Source: RSA11 sp036564135 (GTDB lineage Bacteria > Actinomycetota > Thermoleophilia > Solirubrobacterales > 70-9). Taken from it: a DNA stretch of 7,281 nucleotides. Shown piece by piece: positions 1 to 5,786 of the stretch (position 1 is its first letter; every line of letters starts with the position of its first letter). Under the pieces are notes generated by a model that saw nothing but the letters and a program-made list of their open reading frames with translations, was not told where the DNA came from and did not search any database. Where the stretch lies: NCBI GenBank assembly GCA_036564135.1, contig DATCLC010000143.1, positions 1 to 7,281 of the forward strand, in the 5' to 3' direction. A program made the translations under genes and the position numbers.

Positions 1-188
1 CGGTCGAGCTTGCCCGGGTCGCCGCCGCGTGCGGCTACCACGACCAGGCCCACATGACGCGCGAGTTCCGCGCGCTCGCGGGCACGACGCCCGCCGCCTA
101 CCGCGGCTCGCTGCTCGGAGGCTTCGAGGGAGTCGCCGCGGACGCGGAGGTCAATTTCGTACAAGACCGGGCCCCGGCCTCCGCTTAG
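1..188 (+). CDS. AraC-family transcriptional regulator, C-terminal end (partial)
   Basis: Only the last 61 codons are present; the frame is open from base 3 and stops at TAG 186-188. The visible residues VELARVAAACGYHDQAHMTR followed by EFRALAGTTPAAYR are the second helix-turn-helix of the AraC/XylS DNA-binding domain. The GY-D-Q-HM-R-F pattern and the closing G-TP--YR signature are both clear. After the domain comes a tail containing VNFVQDR. The sensor domain lies outside the window, so the inducer is unknown. The VOC gene follows 35 bases downstream on the same strand, so the two are probably co-transcribed and the regulator may control it (inference). There is no sign of a frameshift. Confidence 0.88.
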   Translation, partial: VELARVAAACGYHDQAHMTREFRALAGTTPAAYRGSLLGGFEGVAADAEVNFVQDRAPASA

Positions 189-223
189 CGTCCGCCAGCG
201 TCCACCAACCGAAAGGAGCCCCG

Positions 224-607
224 ATGGCGACGCCACGGTTCTATCCCCAAGTCCTCTATTGGGATGCCGACGCCGGCATCCGCTGGCTCAAGGACGCGCT
301 GGGCTGCACGTGCGGCCACGACCACCGCGACGAGAACGGCAGCGTCGCGCACGCCGAGCTCAACTTCAGCGGCGCGACGATCATGCTGAGCTCGGCCGGA
401 ATCGGCCGCGAGCCGTTCCGCAGCCTGAAGCCCGGCGGGCGGCTGATCTACTGCGCGCTCGAGCAGGTGGACGAGCTCTACCAGCGTGTCCGCGAGGCGG
501 GCGCCGACATCGCCATGGAGATCACCGACACCTCGTACGGGTCGCGCGACTTCACCGTGCGCGACCCCGAGGGCAACCTCTGGGCGTTCGGCACCTACGG
601 GCCGTAG
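224..607 (+). CDS. VOC-superfamily (glyoxalase-fold) protein, 127 aa
   Basis: The ATG at 224 is preceded by AAAGGAG at 212-218, a good ribosome binding site. The same frame is open further upstream to base 29, but that stretch overlaps the AraC gene. The protein begins MATPRFYPQVLYWDADAGIRWLK and has the paired beta-alpha-beta-beta-beta pattern of the vicinal oxygen chelate fold. The second half ends with the usual RDPEGNLWAFGTY signature (residues 113-125). His43 is a possible metal ligand in the first half. The family includes glyoxalases, dioxygenases, isomerases and drug-binding proteins; the substrate cannot be assigned. It most resembles the small PhnB/bleomycin-resistance-like cytoplasmic group. 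It follows an AraC regulator and converges with the MFS gene, overlapping its 3' end by 13 bases. Confidence 0.88.
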   Translation: MATPRFYPQVLYWDADAGIRWLKDALGCTCGHDHRDENGSVAHAELNFSGATIMLSSAGIGREPFRSLKPGGRLIYCALEQVDELYQRVREAGADIAMEITDTSYGSRDFTVRDPEGNLWAFGTYGP

Positions 608-608
608 G
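594..608. repeat. Palindrome formed by two overlapping gene ends
   Basis: CCTACGGGCCGTAGG is a perfect 7-base inverted repeat around one central G. Read rightward it encodes the final Tyr-Gly-Pro-stop of the VOC protein. Read leftward it encodes the final Tyr-Gly-Pro-stop of the MFS exporter. Both stop codons are TAG and lie inside the palindrome. Confidence 0.9.
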
Positions 609-2235
609 CGCCCGCGGTCGCGGCCTCGCCCTCGGCGCCCCCGGACCCCGGTCCGGGGGCGTCGTCGGCGTCGGCGTCCTCGGCCTCGCGCGCCGCCGCC
701 TCGATCCCGCTCACGGTCCCGAGCGGATTCTCCGGCAGCAGGGCGATCGCGGCGATCGCGATCAGCCCGACCGGCGCGGCGAACAGGAAGATCTCCGCGA
801 TGCCGCTGCCGTAGGCGTGCTCGACGATGCCGCGGATCGGCTCCTGCAGCGTGCGCACGTCGGGCAGCGACCCCGAGCCTCCGCCGAGCGCGCTCGGGTC
901 GATGCCGTTGGCGGCGAGCCCCGCCGCGATCGAGCTCGTGACCTCGGAGGCCAGGACGGCGCCCAGGACGGCCACGCCCGACGCGCCGGCGAGGCTGCGG
1001 AAGAACGCGACCAGCGCGCTGCCCGCGCCCATCTGGTCGAAGCTGAGCGCGTTCTGCGCGACCAACACCAGGTTCTGCATGAGCATGCCCATGCCGAGCC
1101 CGACGACGACCTGGTAGGCGCCGACCACGACCAGGCTGGTGTGCTCATCGAGCGTACCCATGAGGCCGAGCCCGGCGGTCAGCAGGACCGCCCCGAGCAG
1201 GAGCCAGCGCTTGTAGCGGCCGGTGCGGCTGATGAGCTGGCCGACCCCGGCGGAGGCGAGCATCGACGCCAGCACCATCGGCATCGTGAGCAGCCCCGAC
1301 TCGGTCGGGGTGCGCTCGTGCGCGATCTGCATGTACTGGACGAGGAAGATCGAGGTGCCGAAGATCGCGATGCCAACCGCAACGGTGGCGATCACGACGA
1401 GGCGGATCGTGCGGTTGCGGAAGAGCTCCAGCGGGATCAGGGGGTCGCTCACGCGCCGCTCGACCGCGACCGCGGCGGCCAGGGAGAGCAGCGCGACCGG
1501 GACCATGACCGCCGTCTGGGTCGACAGCCAGTCGAACTGGCTGCCGGCGAACGAGATCCAGACGAGCAGGACCGAGACGCCGATGGTGACCAGCGCGGTG
1601 CCCAGGTAGTCGGGGTTGGAGCGACCGCGCTCGCGGGGCGGCAGGTGGAGCGTGCGCTGGAGCACGACAATCGCCGCCACGGCGAACGGCACGCCCACGT
1701 AGAAGGTGCCGCGCCAGCCGATGCCGTCGGTGATCACGCCGCCCAGCACCGGGCCGGAGATCATCCCGACGGCCATGATCGCGCCGATGAAGCCCATGTA
1801 GCGGCCGCGCTCGCGGGGCGAGACCAGGTCGGTGAAGATCACCTGGACGAGCGCCATCATCCCGCCGGCGCCCATGCCCTGCAGGACGCGGCAGCCGATC
1901 AGAAAGCCAGTGGACTCCGACATGCCCGCGGCCGCCGAGCCGACGACGTAGATCACGAGTGCGGACTGCACGAGGCGCTTGCGGTCGACGCGATCGGCGA
2001 GCTTGCCCCACACCGGCGTGCTCACCGTAAGCGCGAGCAGCGTGGCGGTTACGACCCAGGCGTAGTCGGTCTGGGTACCGCCCAGGTCGCTGATGATCCG
2101 CGGGAGCGCCGCGGAGACGACCGTGCTCGAGAGCAGCGCGACGAACATGCCGAGCAGAAGGCCCGACATCGCCTCGAGCACCTCGCGCCGCGACATGGGC
2201 GCGCGGCCCGTTGCGGCGGCGGTCGCGACGCTCAC
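595..2235 (-). CDS. MFS drug-efflux transporter, DHA2 (EmrB/QacA) type, 546 aa
   Basis: This is a proton-driven exporter of the major facilitator superfamily in the inner membrane. Length and hydrophobicity fit the 14-helix DHA2 group. Visible signatures are motif A in loop 2-3 (GKLADRVDRKR, residues 77-87), RVLQGMGAGGM (116-126), PRERGRYMG in loop 4-5, and the antiporter motif C GPVLGG (161-166) followed by GWR (173-175). The C-terminal tail (about 507-546) is acidic, then Gly/Ala/Pro-rich. The start is GTG at 2235, with GAGGAGGT six bases upstream. It overlaps the stop of the MarR gene as GTGA, so the two are probably translationally coupled. The MarR protein is the likely repressor. The substrate is not predictable; multidrug export is the usual family role. 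Confidence 0.93.
   Translation of the reverse strand: MSVATAAATGRAPMSRREVLEAMSGLLLGMFVALLSSTVVSAALPRIISDLGGTQTDYAWVVTATLLALTVSTPVWGKLADRVDRKRLVQSALVIYVVGSAAAGMSESTGFLIGCRVLQGMGAGGMMALVQVIFTDLVSPRERGRYMGFIGAIMAVGMISGPVLGGVITDGIGWRGTFYVGVPFAVAAIVVLQRTLHLPPRERGRSNPDYLGTALVTIGVSVLLVWISFAGSQFDWLSTQTAVMVPVALLSLAAAVAVERRVSDPLIPLELFRNRTIRLVVIATVAVGIAIFGTSIFLVQYMQIAHERTPTESGLLTMPMVLASMLASAGVGQLISRTGRYKRWLLLGAVLLTAGLGLMGTLDEHTSLVVVGAYQVVVGLGMGMLMQNLVLVAQNALSFDQMGAGSALVAFFRSLAGASGVAVLGAVLASEVTSSIAAGLAANGIDPSALGGGSGSLPDVRTLQEPIRGIVEHAYGSGIAEIFLFAAPVGLIAIAAIALLPENPLGTVSGIEAAAREAEDADADDAPGPGSGGAEGEAATAGAYGP
636..661. terminator. Possible hairpin terminator for the convergent VOC/MFS pair
   Basis: A perfect 12-base inverted repeat (CGCCCCCGGACC at 636-647, GGTCCGGGGGCG at 650-661) lies 29 bases past the VOC stop and inside the 3' end of the MFS coding region, in its Ala/Gly/Pro-rich tail. 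As RNA it would form about 11 pairs with a tight tetraloop on either strand. There is no T-run on either side, so it is at best a GC-type terminator or 3'-end stabiliser. It could instead be a by-product of the low-complexity tail codons. Confidence 0.35.
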
Positions 2236-2687
2236 GCTGCCACCTCCTCGGGGACGGCGCTGATCGAGCGCTCGTAGTCGGCGCGCAGGCGCTCGGTCAG
2301 CCTCGTCAGCGTGGCGACGTCCTCGTCCGACCAGTCGGCGAGCGCCTCGGAGTAGGCGCGCACGATCCGCTCGTGGGCGCGCTTGAGCGCCGCCCGCCCC
2401 TTGCGGGTCGCGTGCAGCACGGCCGCGCGGCCGTCGTGCGGGTCGGCGGCGCGCTCGATGTAGCCGGCATCGATGAGCGCTGCGATCTGGCGGCTCGCCA
2501 CCGAGAGGTCGACGCGGAGCGCCTGGGCGATGTCCTTCACCCGGGCGCCGTCGCGGCGCACGACCATGGCGAGGGGCAGAAGCCCGCCGCTCGGCTCGAA
2601 GCCTGTGCGGCGCACCATGTCGCGCTTGACCATGCCGAGCCCGTAGATCGCCCGGGCGAGTTGTTCGAGGTTCTCAGGTGAGGGCAT
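2232..2687 (-). CDS. MarR-family transcriptional regulator, 151 aa
   Basis: This winged helix-turn-helix protein probably works as a dimeric repressor that a small ligand releases. The domain covers about residues 49-92: RVKDIAQALRVD, recognition helix LSVASRQIAALIDAGYI, then the wing with DPHDGRAAVL, whose Asp-x-Arg pair (D85-R87) is typical of MarR proteins. Flanking helices (6-30 and 95-140) would form the dimer interface. The ATG at 2687 was chosen because AGGA lies upstream. The frame is open as far as 2813, but that extension would run through the promoter and operator. The gene overlaps the MFS start by four bases and has a perfect palindrome 27 bases upstream of its start. It therefore most likely represses itself and the exporter, and perhaps the divergent VOC gene. 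No Cys residue that could sense oxidation is visible. Confidence 0.92.
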   Translation of the reverse strand: MPSPENLEQLARAIYGLGMVKRDMVRRTGFEPSGGLLPLAMVVRRDGARVKDIAQALRVDLSVASRQIAALIDAGYIERAADPHDGRAAVLHATRKGRAALKRAHERIVRAYSEALADWSDEDVATLTRLTERLRADYERSISAVPEEVAA

Positions 2688-2714
2688 CGCGGGTCCTGTC
2701 GTCGCGGGCACTAC

Positions 2715-2731
2715 TTGCTTGATGCAAGCAA
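2715..2731. promoter_or_regulatory. Probable MarR operator palindrome
   Basis: TTGCTTGATGCAAGCAA is a perfect 7-base inverted repeat around ATG; bases 2712-2713 and 2733-2734 add further symmetry after one mismatch. It is unusually AT-rich for this window. It sits directly next to the minus-strand -10 candidate of the marR gene, where a bound dimer would cover the transcription start. Length, symmetry and TTGC/GCAA half-sites suit a MarR dimer. That the neighbouring MarR protein binds it is inference. Confidence 0.75.
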
Positions 2732-2736
2732 CTATA
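2731..2736 (-). promoter_or_regulatory. Candidate -10 element of the marR-MFS operon
   Basis: Read leftward this is TATAGT, four matches of six to TATAAT, 43 bases before the marR ATG. Transcription would start inside the operator palindrome and give a leader of roughly 37 bases. No good -35 box is seen at normal spacing, so the promoter may be weak or depend on other factors. Confidence 0.45.
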
Positions 2737-2747
2737 CAAGCCTGGGA

Positions 2748-2776
2748 TTGCGCCGTTTCCTCCGCGCGACTACGCT
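2748..2776 (+). promoter_or_regulatory. Candidate promoter of the second VOC gene
   Basis: TTGCGC (2748-2753) and TACGCT (2771-2776) are separated by 17 bases, a standard sigma-70-type spacing. The predicted start would leave about 30 bases before the ATG at 2813, with AGGAGG in between. A similar TACGCT occurs before the small membrane gene at 4434. The match is imperfect and the sequence is GC-rich, so chance is possible. Confidence 0.4.
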
Positions 2777-2812
2777 GCCCCTTCCCCCGTCCCCCTGGCC
2801 CAGGAGGCTGCA

Positions 2813-3184
2813 ATGGACTTCAGGCTCGAGCTGGTCGCCGTCCCGGTGAGCGACGTCGACCGGGCGAAGGCGTTCTACGTCGAGCAGGCGGGCTTCGTGC
2901 TCGACCACGACCACACCGTGAGCGACGACATCCGCTTCGTCCAGCTCACGCCGCCCGGATCGGGATGCTCGATCGCGATCGGCAAGGGGGTCACGGACGC
3001 GCCGCCCGGTTCGGTCGAGGGGCTGCAGCTCGTCGTCGACGACATCGAGGCCGCCCACGAGGAGCTCGCGGGCCGTGGCGCCGACGTCAGCGAGATCGCG
3101 GACTTCCCCTGGGGGCGCTTCGTGTTCTTCTCGGACCCCGACGGCAACCGCTGGGCGGTTCAGGAGATCCCGAGCCGGACCTAG
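2813..3184 (+). CDS. VOC-superfamily (glyoxalase/bleomycin-resistance-like) protein, 123 aa
   Basis: The ATG at 2813 has AGGAGG at 2802-2807, five bases upstream. The protein starts MDFRLELVAVPVSDVDRAKA, with FYVEQAGF following: the typical first beta strand, helix and FY-x-x-x-G-F pattern of one VOC module. The second module includes GLQLVVDDIEAAHEELAGRG and ends FFSDPDGNRWAVQEI, where the final Glu is a common metal ligand. The usual first-strand metal His is replaced (LVAVPV), so metal binding may be partial or absent. Related proteins often carry a longer insert before the last strand; here the stretch DFPWGRF is short. The gene is divergent from marR and shares its upstream region with the operator, so it may be co-regulated with the exporter. 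Substrate unknown. Its stop shares CTAG with the hydrolase stop. Confidence 0.88.
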   Translation: MDFRLELVAVPVSDVDRAKAFYVEQAGFVLDHDHTVSDDIRFVQLTPPGSGCSIAIGKGVTDAPPGSVEGLQLVVDDIEAAHEELAGRGADVSEIADFPWGRFVFFSDPDGNRWAVQEIPSRT

Positions 3185-4359
3185 CGGTCCAAGCCCAGGT
3201 CCGCCAAGAAGGCGCGCAGGCGTCCCTCGTAGGCGGCTGGGTCGACGTTCCAGCTCTCCACGTGCCCCGCGCGCGGCACGTGGTAGTAGGTGACGTGCTC
3301 GGGCAGCGCCCGCGCGTATTCCTCGCTGAGCTCGATCGGGACGACGGTGTCCTCGGTGCCGTGGAAGAGCAGGGTCGGCAGGCTGAGCTCGCCGGTGTGC
3401 TGGAGGGCGTCGAGCTGGTCCCAGTCCACGTCGATGCGCAGCGCTATCGCCCAGCGCACCGGTACGGCCGCCAGCTCGGGAAGGCCGAGCTCGGTGGCCC
3501 CGTAGTCCAGGACCGGCTTCCAGGAGAGCGCCGGCGAATCGAGCACGAGCGCGGCGACCCGATCGGCGAGCTCCGACCGCTCGGCGAACTGCGTGACGAT
3601 CGCGCCGCCCATCGAGTAGCCGATCAGCACGAGCCGCTCCGCACCGCGCTCGAGCGCGTACCGGGCCGCGGCCTCGAGGTCGCGCCACTCCTCGAGGCCC
3701 AGGTGGTGCTTGCCGTCCGGCGAGGGCGGCGCCCCCTCGTCGTTGCGGTAGGTGATCGCGAGCGCCGTGAGGCCCGCGCGGCGCAAGGTGGGCAGCACGC
3801 GCAGGGCGGCCTCCCGCGTGCCGTTCAGGCCGTGCACGAAGATCGCCCACGCATCGCTCGGCCGTGGCGGATCGACCTGCCACGCCGGCATCGGGCCCAG
3901 CTCGCCCTCGATCTCCACCTCGTCGAACTCGAGGCCGATGGTCCGCCGCGGGTCGCCTTCCCACACGTGAGGATCGAGCTCGACCTCTGTGCCCGGCTCG
4001 AGCCGGCCCTCCACGGCACGCAGGCGGCGGGTGACCGTGTCGCCCCGGGCGGCGAGCACCCGGCCGACGATCGCGTGGCCGTCCCGCCAGTCCAGGCCGT
4101 ACGTGCCGGGGCGCTCCGTGTCGGCGTCGCGCTCGAGCGTGATCCGGTCGCCTTCGACGGCCAGCACCTTCACGTCGAAGGGGCCCGGCTCGTGGTTCGG
4201 CACCAACACGAGCGAGGAGTAGCGCCAGCCCATCACCGCCACCGCCGCGACCACGACCACGAGGAGCAGGAGCGCCGCGACGGCAACGCGGCGCCGCCCG
4301 CCGCCTCGCCGGCGAGCGGAACCCGGCTGACCCTCCCTCGGCTCGACGGACACGCTCAT
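3181..4359 (-). CDS. Membrane-anchored alpha/beta hydrolase (serine hydrolase), 392 aa
   Basis: The N-terminus is Arg-rich (RRRGGGRRR, 16-24) followed by one hydrophobic helix (about 25-44), so it is a signal anchor with the rest most likely outside the membrane. Residues 45-165 look beta-rich and charged, and resemble nothing I can name. The alpha/beta hydrolase domain begins near 170: oxyanion-hole FVHG (174-177), nucleophile elbow GYSMGG (247-252, Ser249), acid HGTEDTVVP (Asp337) and base AGHVESW (His366). The triad is complete and correctly ordered, so an active esterase, lipase-like or peptidase-like enzyme is expected; the substrate is unknown. The ATG at 4359 lacks a strong ribosome binding site. 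The gene's stop overlaps that of the VOC gene by four bases, and its start faces the small membrane gene. Confidence 0.9.
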   Translation of the reverse strand: MSVSVEPREGQPGSARRRGGGRRRVAVAALLLLVVVVAAVAVMGWRYSSLVLVPNHEPGPFDVKVLAVEGDRITLERDADTERPGTYGLDWRDGHAIVGRVLAARGDTVTRRLRAVEGRLEPGTEVELDPHVWEGDPRRTIGLEFDEVEIEGELGPMPAWQVDPPRPSDAWAIFVHGLNGTREAALRVLPTLRRAGLTALAITYRNDEGAPPSPDGKHHLGLEEWRDLEAAARYALERGAERLVLIGYSMGGAIVTQFAERSELADRVAALVLDSPALSWKPVLDYGATELGLPELAAVPVRWAIALRIDVDWDQLDALQHTGELSLPTLLFHGTEDTVVPIELSEEYARALPEHVTYYHVPRAGHVESWNVDPAAYEGRLRAFLADLGLDR

Positions 4360-4383
4360 TCTCTGGCGGAAGGATGCCCTATG

Positions 4384-4405
4384 GCGGCGCGTTGCTGCGC
4401 GCCGC
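4384..4405. repeat. Inverted repeat in a divergent intergenic region
   Basis: GCGGCGCG and CGCGCCGC are perfect 8-base arms around TTGCTG, between the hydrolase start (4359, leftward) and the small membrane gene start (4434, rightward). It could be an operator, a hairpin in the hydrolase leader, or chance in GC-rich sequence. Nothing else in the gap explains it. Confidence 0.5.
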
Positions 4406-4418
4406 TCGGGCGGCTCGT

Positions 4419-4424
4419 TACGCT
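4419..4424 (+). promoter_or_regulatory. Candidate -10 element for a leaderless transcript
   Basis: TACGCT matches four of six bases of TATAAT and lies nine bases before the ATG at 4434. Transcription would start at or within a few bases of the start codon, and no ribosome binding site precedes that ATG. No convincing -35 box is seen. Confidence 0.35.
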
Positions 4425-4433
4425 GGCGCCCCG

Positions 4434-4601
4434 ATGAGCCCGCAGGCGATGCAGCGCGCCGTGATCGTCGTCTGCTGGGCCGTGCTCGGCGGGCTCGCCG
4501 CCCTTCTCACCGAAAGCACGGCGCTGGGCGTCGCAATCGTCGTCGGGATCGCCGCGGCGCTCGCGTGGTGGGCGCTCGGCCGCGCCGGCGACCGGCGCTA
4601 G
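4434..4601 (+). CDS. Small two-helix membrane protein, 55 aa, unknown function
   Basis: The protein begins MSPQAMQRAVIVV and is almost entirely hydrophobic, with two predicted membrane helices (about 9-25 and 30-48) separated by a short TEST turn. It ends in a basic tail GRAGDRR that would sit in the cytoplasm. I do not recognise a family. An in-frame ATG at 4374 would add 20 mostly Ala/Arg residues but would run through the inverted repeat and promoter candidate. The start at 4434 gives a cleaner protein and suits leaderless initiation. The gene is divergent from the hydrolase and ends seven bases before the convergent SnoaL-like gene. With no ribosome binding site and no recognisable family, this is a moderate call. 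Confidence 0.6.
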   Translation: MSPQAMQRAVIVVCWAVLGGLAALLTESTALGVAIVVGIAAALAWWALGRAGDRR

Positions 4602-4608
4602 CCGGGGG

Positions 4609-4965
4609 TCACAGCGGCGTCTGCTGGTGCACGGCGAGACTCCACTCGCCCTCGCGCCGCACGTACGCGCTCGTCATCAGGGCCGCGTAGCGGAAGTCGC
4701 CGCGCCTGCCCTCAAAGCGGTAGGTGACCGCCGCGGCATCGCGGCCGAGCGCGACCAGCCGCGCGTCGTGCATCGCGATCGAATCCCAGCCGGTCGCGTC
4801 CGACGCGTCGAGGGCGGCGGCGCACGCCTCGCGGTCGAGCAGGCCCATCCCGGGCAGGGCGACGACGGCATCCTCGGTGAGCAACCGTCGGTAGAGGTCA
4901 CCCGTGCCCTGCGCGAGCGCCTCGTCGACGCGCAGCAGGGCGTCCAGCAGCTCCTGATTGTCCAT
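4609..4965 (-). CDS. SnoaL/NTF2-like (DUF4440-type) protein, 118 aa
   Basis: Length and pattern fit the cone-shaped NTF2-like fold. N-terminal helices (NQELLDALLRVDEALAQG, about 3-20) are followed by DLYRRLLTEDAVVALPGMGLLDRE, the usual site where a small pocket opens. Then come beta strands (ARLVALGRDAAAVTYRFEGR; FRYAALMTSAYVRREGEWSL), ending AVHQQTPL. The ending W-L-x-x-H-Q-Q-T-P is typical of the DUF4440/SnoaL-like group. Members act as small-molecule isomerases or hydrolases, or simply bind ligands; no specific reaction can be assigned. The ATG at 4965 has only a weak, very close AGGG. The erm stop is 29 bases upstream on the same strand, so read-through from erm is likely. Confidence 0.78.
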   Translation of the reverse strand: MDNQELLDALLRVDEALAQGTGDLYRRLLTEDAVVALPGMGLLDREACAAALDASDATGWDSIAMHDARLVALGRDAAAVTYRFEGRRGDFRYAALMTSAYVRREGEWSLAVHQQTPL

Positions 4966-4994
4966 GCCCTAAGGGTTCACGAAATCGCTGCCCA

Positions 4995-5786
4995 CTAACC
5001 CGACGGCGGGCCGAGCTCCCGGAAGAGCTCCGCGTACCCCGGCGCCGGAACGCGCGACGGGGTGACGCTCGGGTCGAGTCCGAGGCGCCCGAGCGCAGCC
5101 CGCACCCCCCGCGCCCCGGTGCCCCGCCCGAGGCGCTCGGCGACGGTGCGGCCACGCCCCTCGAAGACGCGGGCGATGAAGCGCTCATAGTGGGCGAACG
5201 CGCCCGGGGAGAGCAAAGGGCGGGCCCGGGGCGTGATGCGCAGCACCGCGCTGTCCACCGACGGCACCGGGCGGAAGCTGTGACGCGGGACGCGCGCGCC
5301 CACCTCGAGCGAGTACCAGGGCGCCCACAGCGCCGCGAACCGTCCGGTCGAGGGCACGCCGGCCAGCCGCCGGGCCGCCTCGGCCTGCAGGACGAGGGCC
5401 GCCTCCTGCAGGCCGTGCCCCTCGGCGAGCAGCCGCCGCACGATCCGCGTCGCGATCCCGTAGGGCGGCGACGCCAGCACCCGGAACGGCTCGCTCGGGA
5501 AGCGCAAGGCGAGCGCGTTCCGCCGTACCACGCGGACGTCGCCCCAGCGCGCGGCCTCCCGGCGCAACGCGCGCGCCCATGCCGGATCGATCTCGACCGC
5601 GAGCACCCGCGCGCCGTGCTGGGCCGCGGCACGCGTCAGGGCACCGCGACCCGCGCCGAGGTCGAGCACGAGCGACCCCGGCTCCAGATCGAGGCTCGCC
5701 ACGACACGCGCGATCGCGCGTTCGTCGACGAGGAAGTTTTGGCCGAGCGTCCGGCGACGCTCGTCTCGCGGGGTGCGAGACCGCAT
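4995..5786 (-). CDS. erm: Erm-family 23S rRNA (adenine-N6) methyltransferase, 263 aa
   Basis: Erm enzymes methylate A2058 of 23S rRNA using S-adenosylmethionine and block macrolide, lincosamide and streptogramin B binding. Visible motifs in order are LGQNFL (14-19), the SAM loop LDLGAGRGALT (41-51), AVEID (63-67), SPPYG (106-110) and FRPVPSVDSAVLRITPR (171-187). DLGAG rather than EIGPG, and W-S-L-E-V-G-x-R-V-P-x-x-x-FRPVPSVD, favour Erm over the housekeeping KsgA. Two key positions differ from classical Erm enzymes: motif IV begins Ser instead of Asn, and RRNALAL has Asn90 where GDAL usually carries Asp. The start ATG at 5786 has GGAGG four bases upstream. A leader reading frame and competing hairpins precede it. 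The C-terminal domain (about 190-263) is Arg/Gly-rich and looks complete. It could be a divergent relative with another rRNA target. Confidence 0.88.
   Translation of the reverse strand: MRSRTPRDERRRTLGQNFLVDERAIARVVASLDLEPGSLVLDLGAGRGALTRAAAQHGARVLAVEIDPAWARALRREAARWGDVRVVRRNALALRFPSEPFRVLASPPYGIATRIVRRLLAEGHGLQEAALVLQAEAARRLAGVPSTGRFAALWAPWYSLEVGARVPRHSFRPVPSVDSAVLRITPRARPLLSPGAFAHYERFIARVFEGRGRTVAERLGRGTGARGVRAALGRLGLDPSVTPSRVPAPGYAELFRELGPPSG

Noticed and set aside
29..223. N-terminal extension of the first VOC protein
   Set aside because: It overlaps the AraC coding region in another frame and is Arg-rich; the ribosome binding site at 212-218 fixes the start at 224.
743..762. Repeated GCGATCGC-like octamers
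   Set aside because: They arise from Ala-Ile repeats in the last helix of the MFS protein; there is no wider array.
259..2277. Long plus-strand open frame of 672 codons
   Set aside because: It is antisense to the MFS gene. Its Arg/Asp/His/Ala-rich, low-complexity protein is typical of a GC-rich shadow frame, and it has no domain or ribosome binding site.
2419..2434. Perfect 16-base palindrome ACGGCCGCGCGGCCGT inside marR
   Set aside because: It lies in the codons of the conserved wing (DGRAAV) and is built only from common GC-rich codons, so chance explains it.
2688..2813. N-terminal extension of MarR up to 2813
   Set aside because: It would translate the promoter and operator region and add 42 residues not seen in the family; the ATG at 2687 gives a normal MarR length.
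2732..3964. Long minus-strand open frame of 410 codons
   Set aside because: It is a shadow of the hydrolase in another frame and antisense of the VOC gene, with Arg-rich composition and no motif.
2719..4437. Long plus-strand open frame of 572 codons across VOC and hydrolase
   Set aside because: It runs out of frame through the VOC gene and antisense to the hydrolase, with no recognisable protein features.
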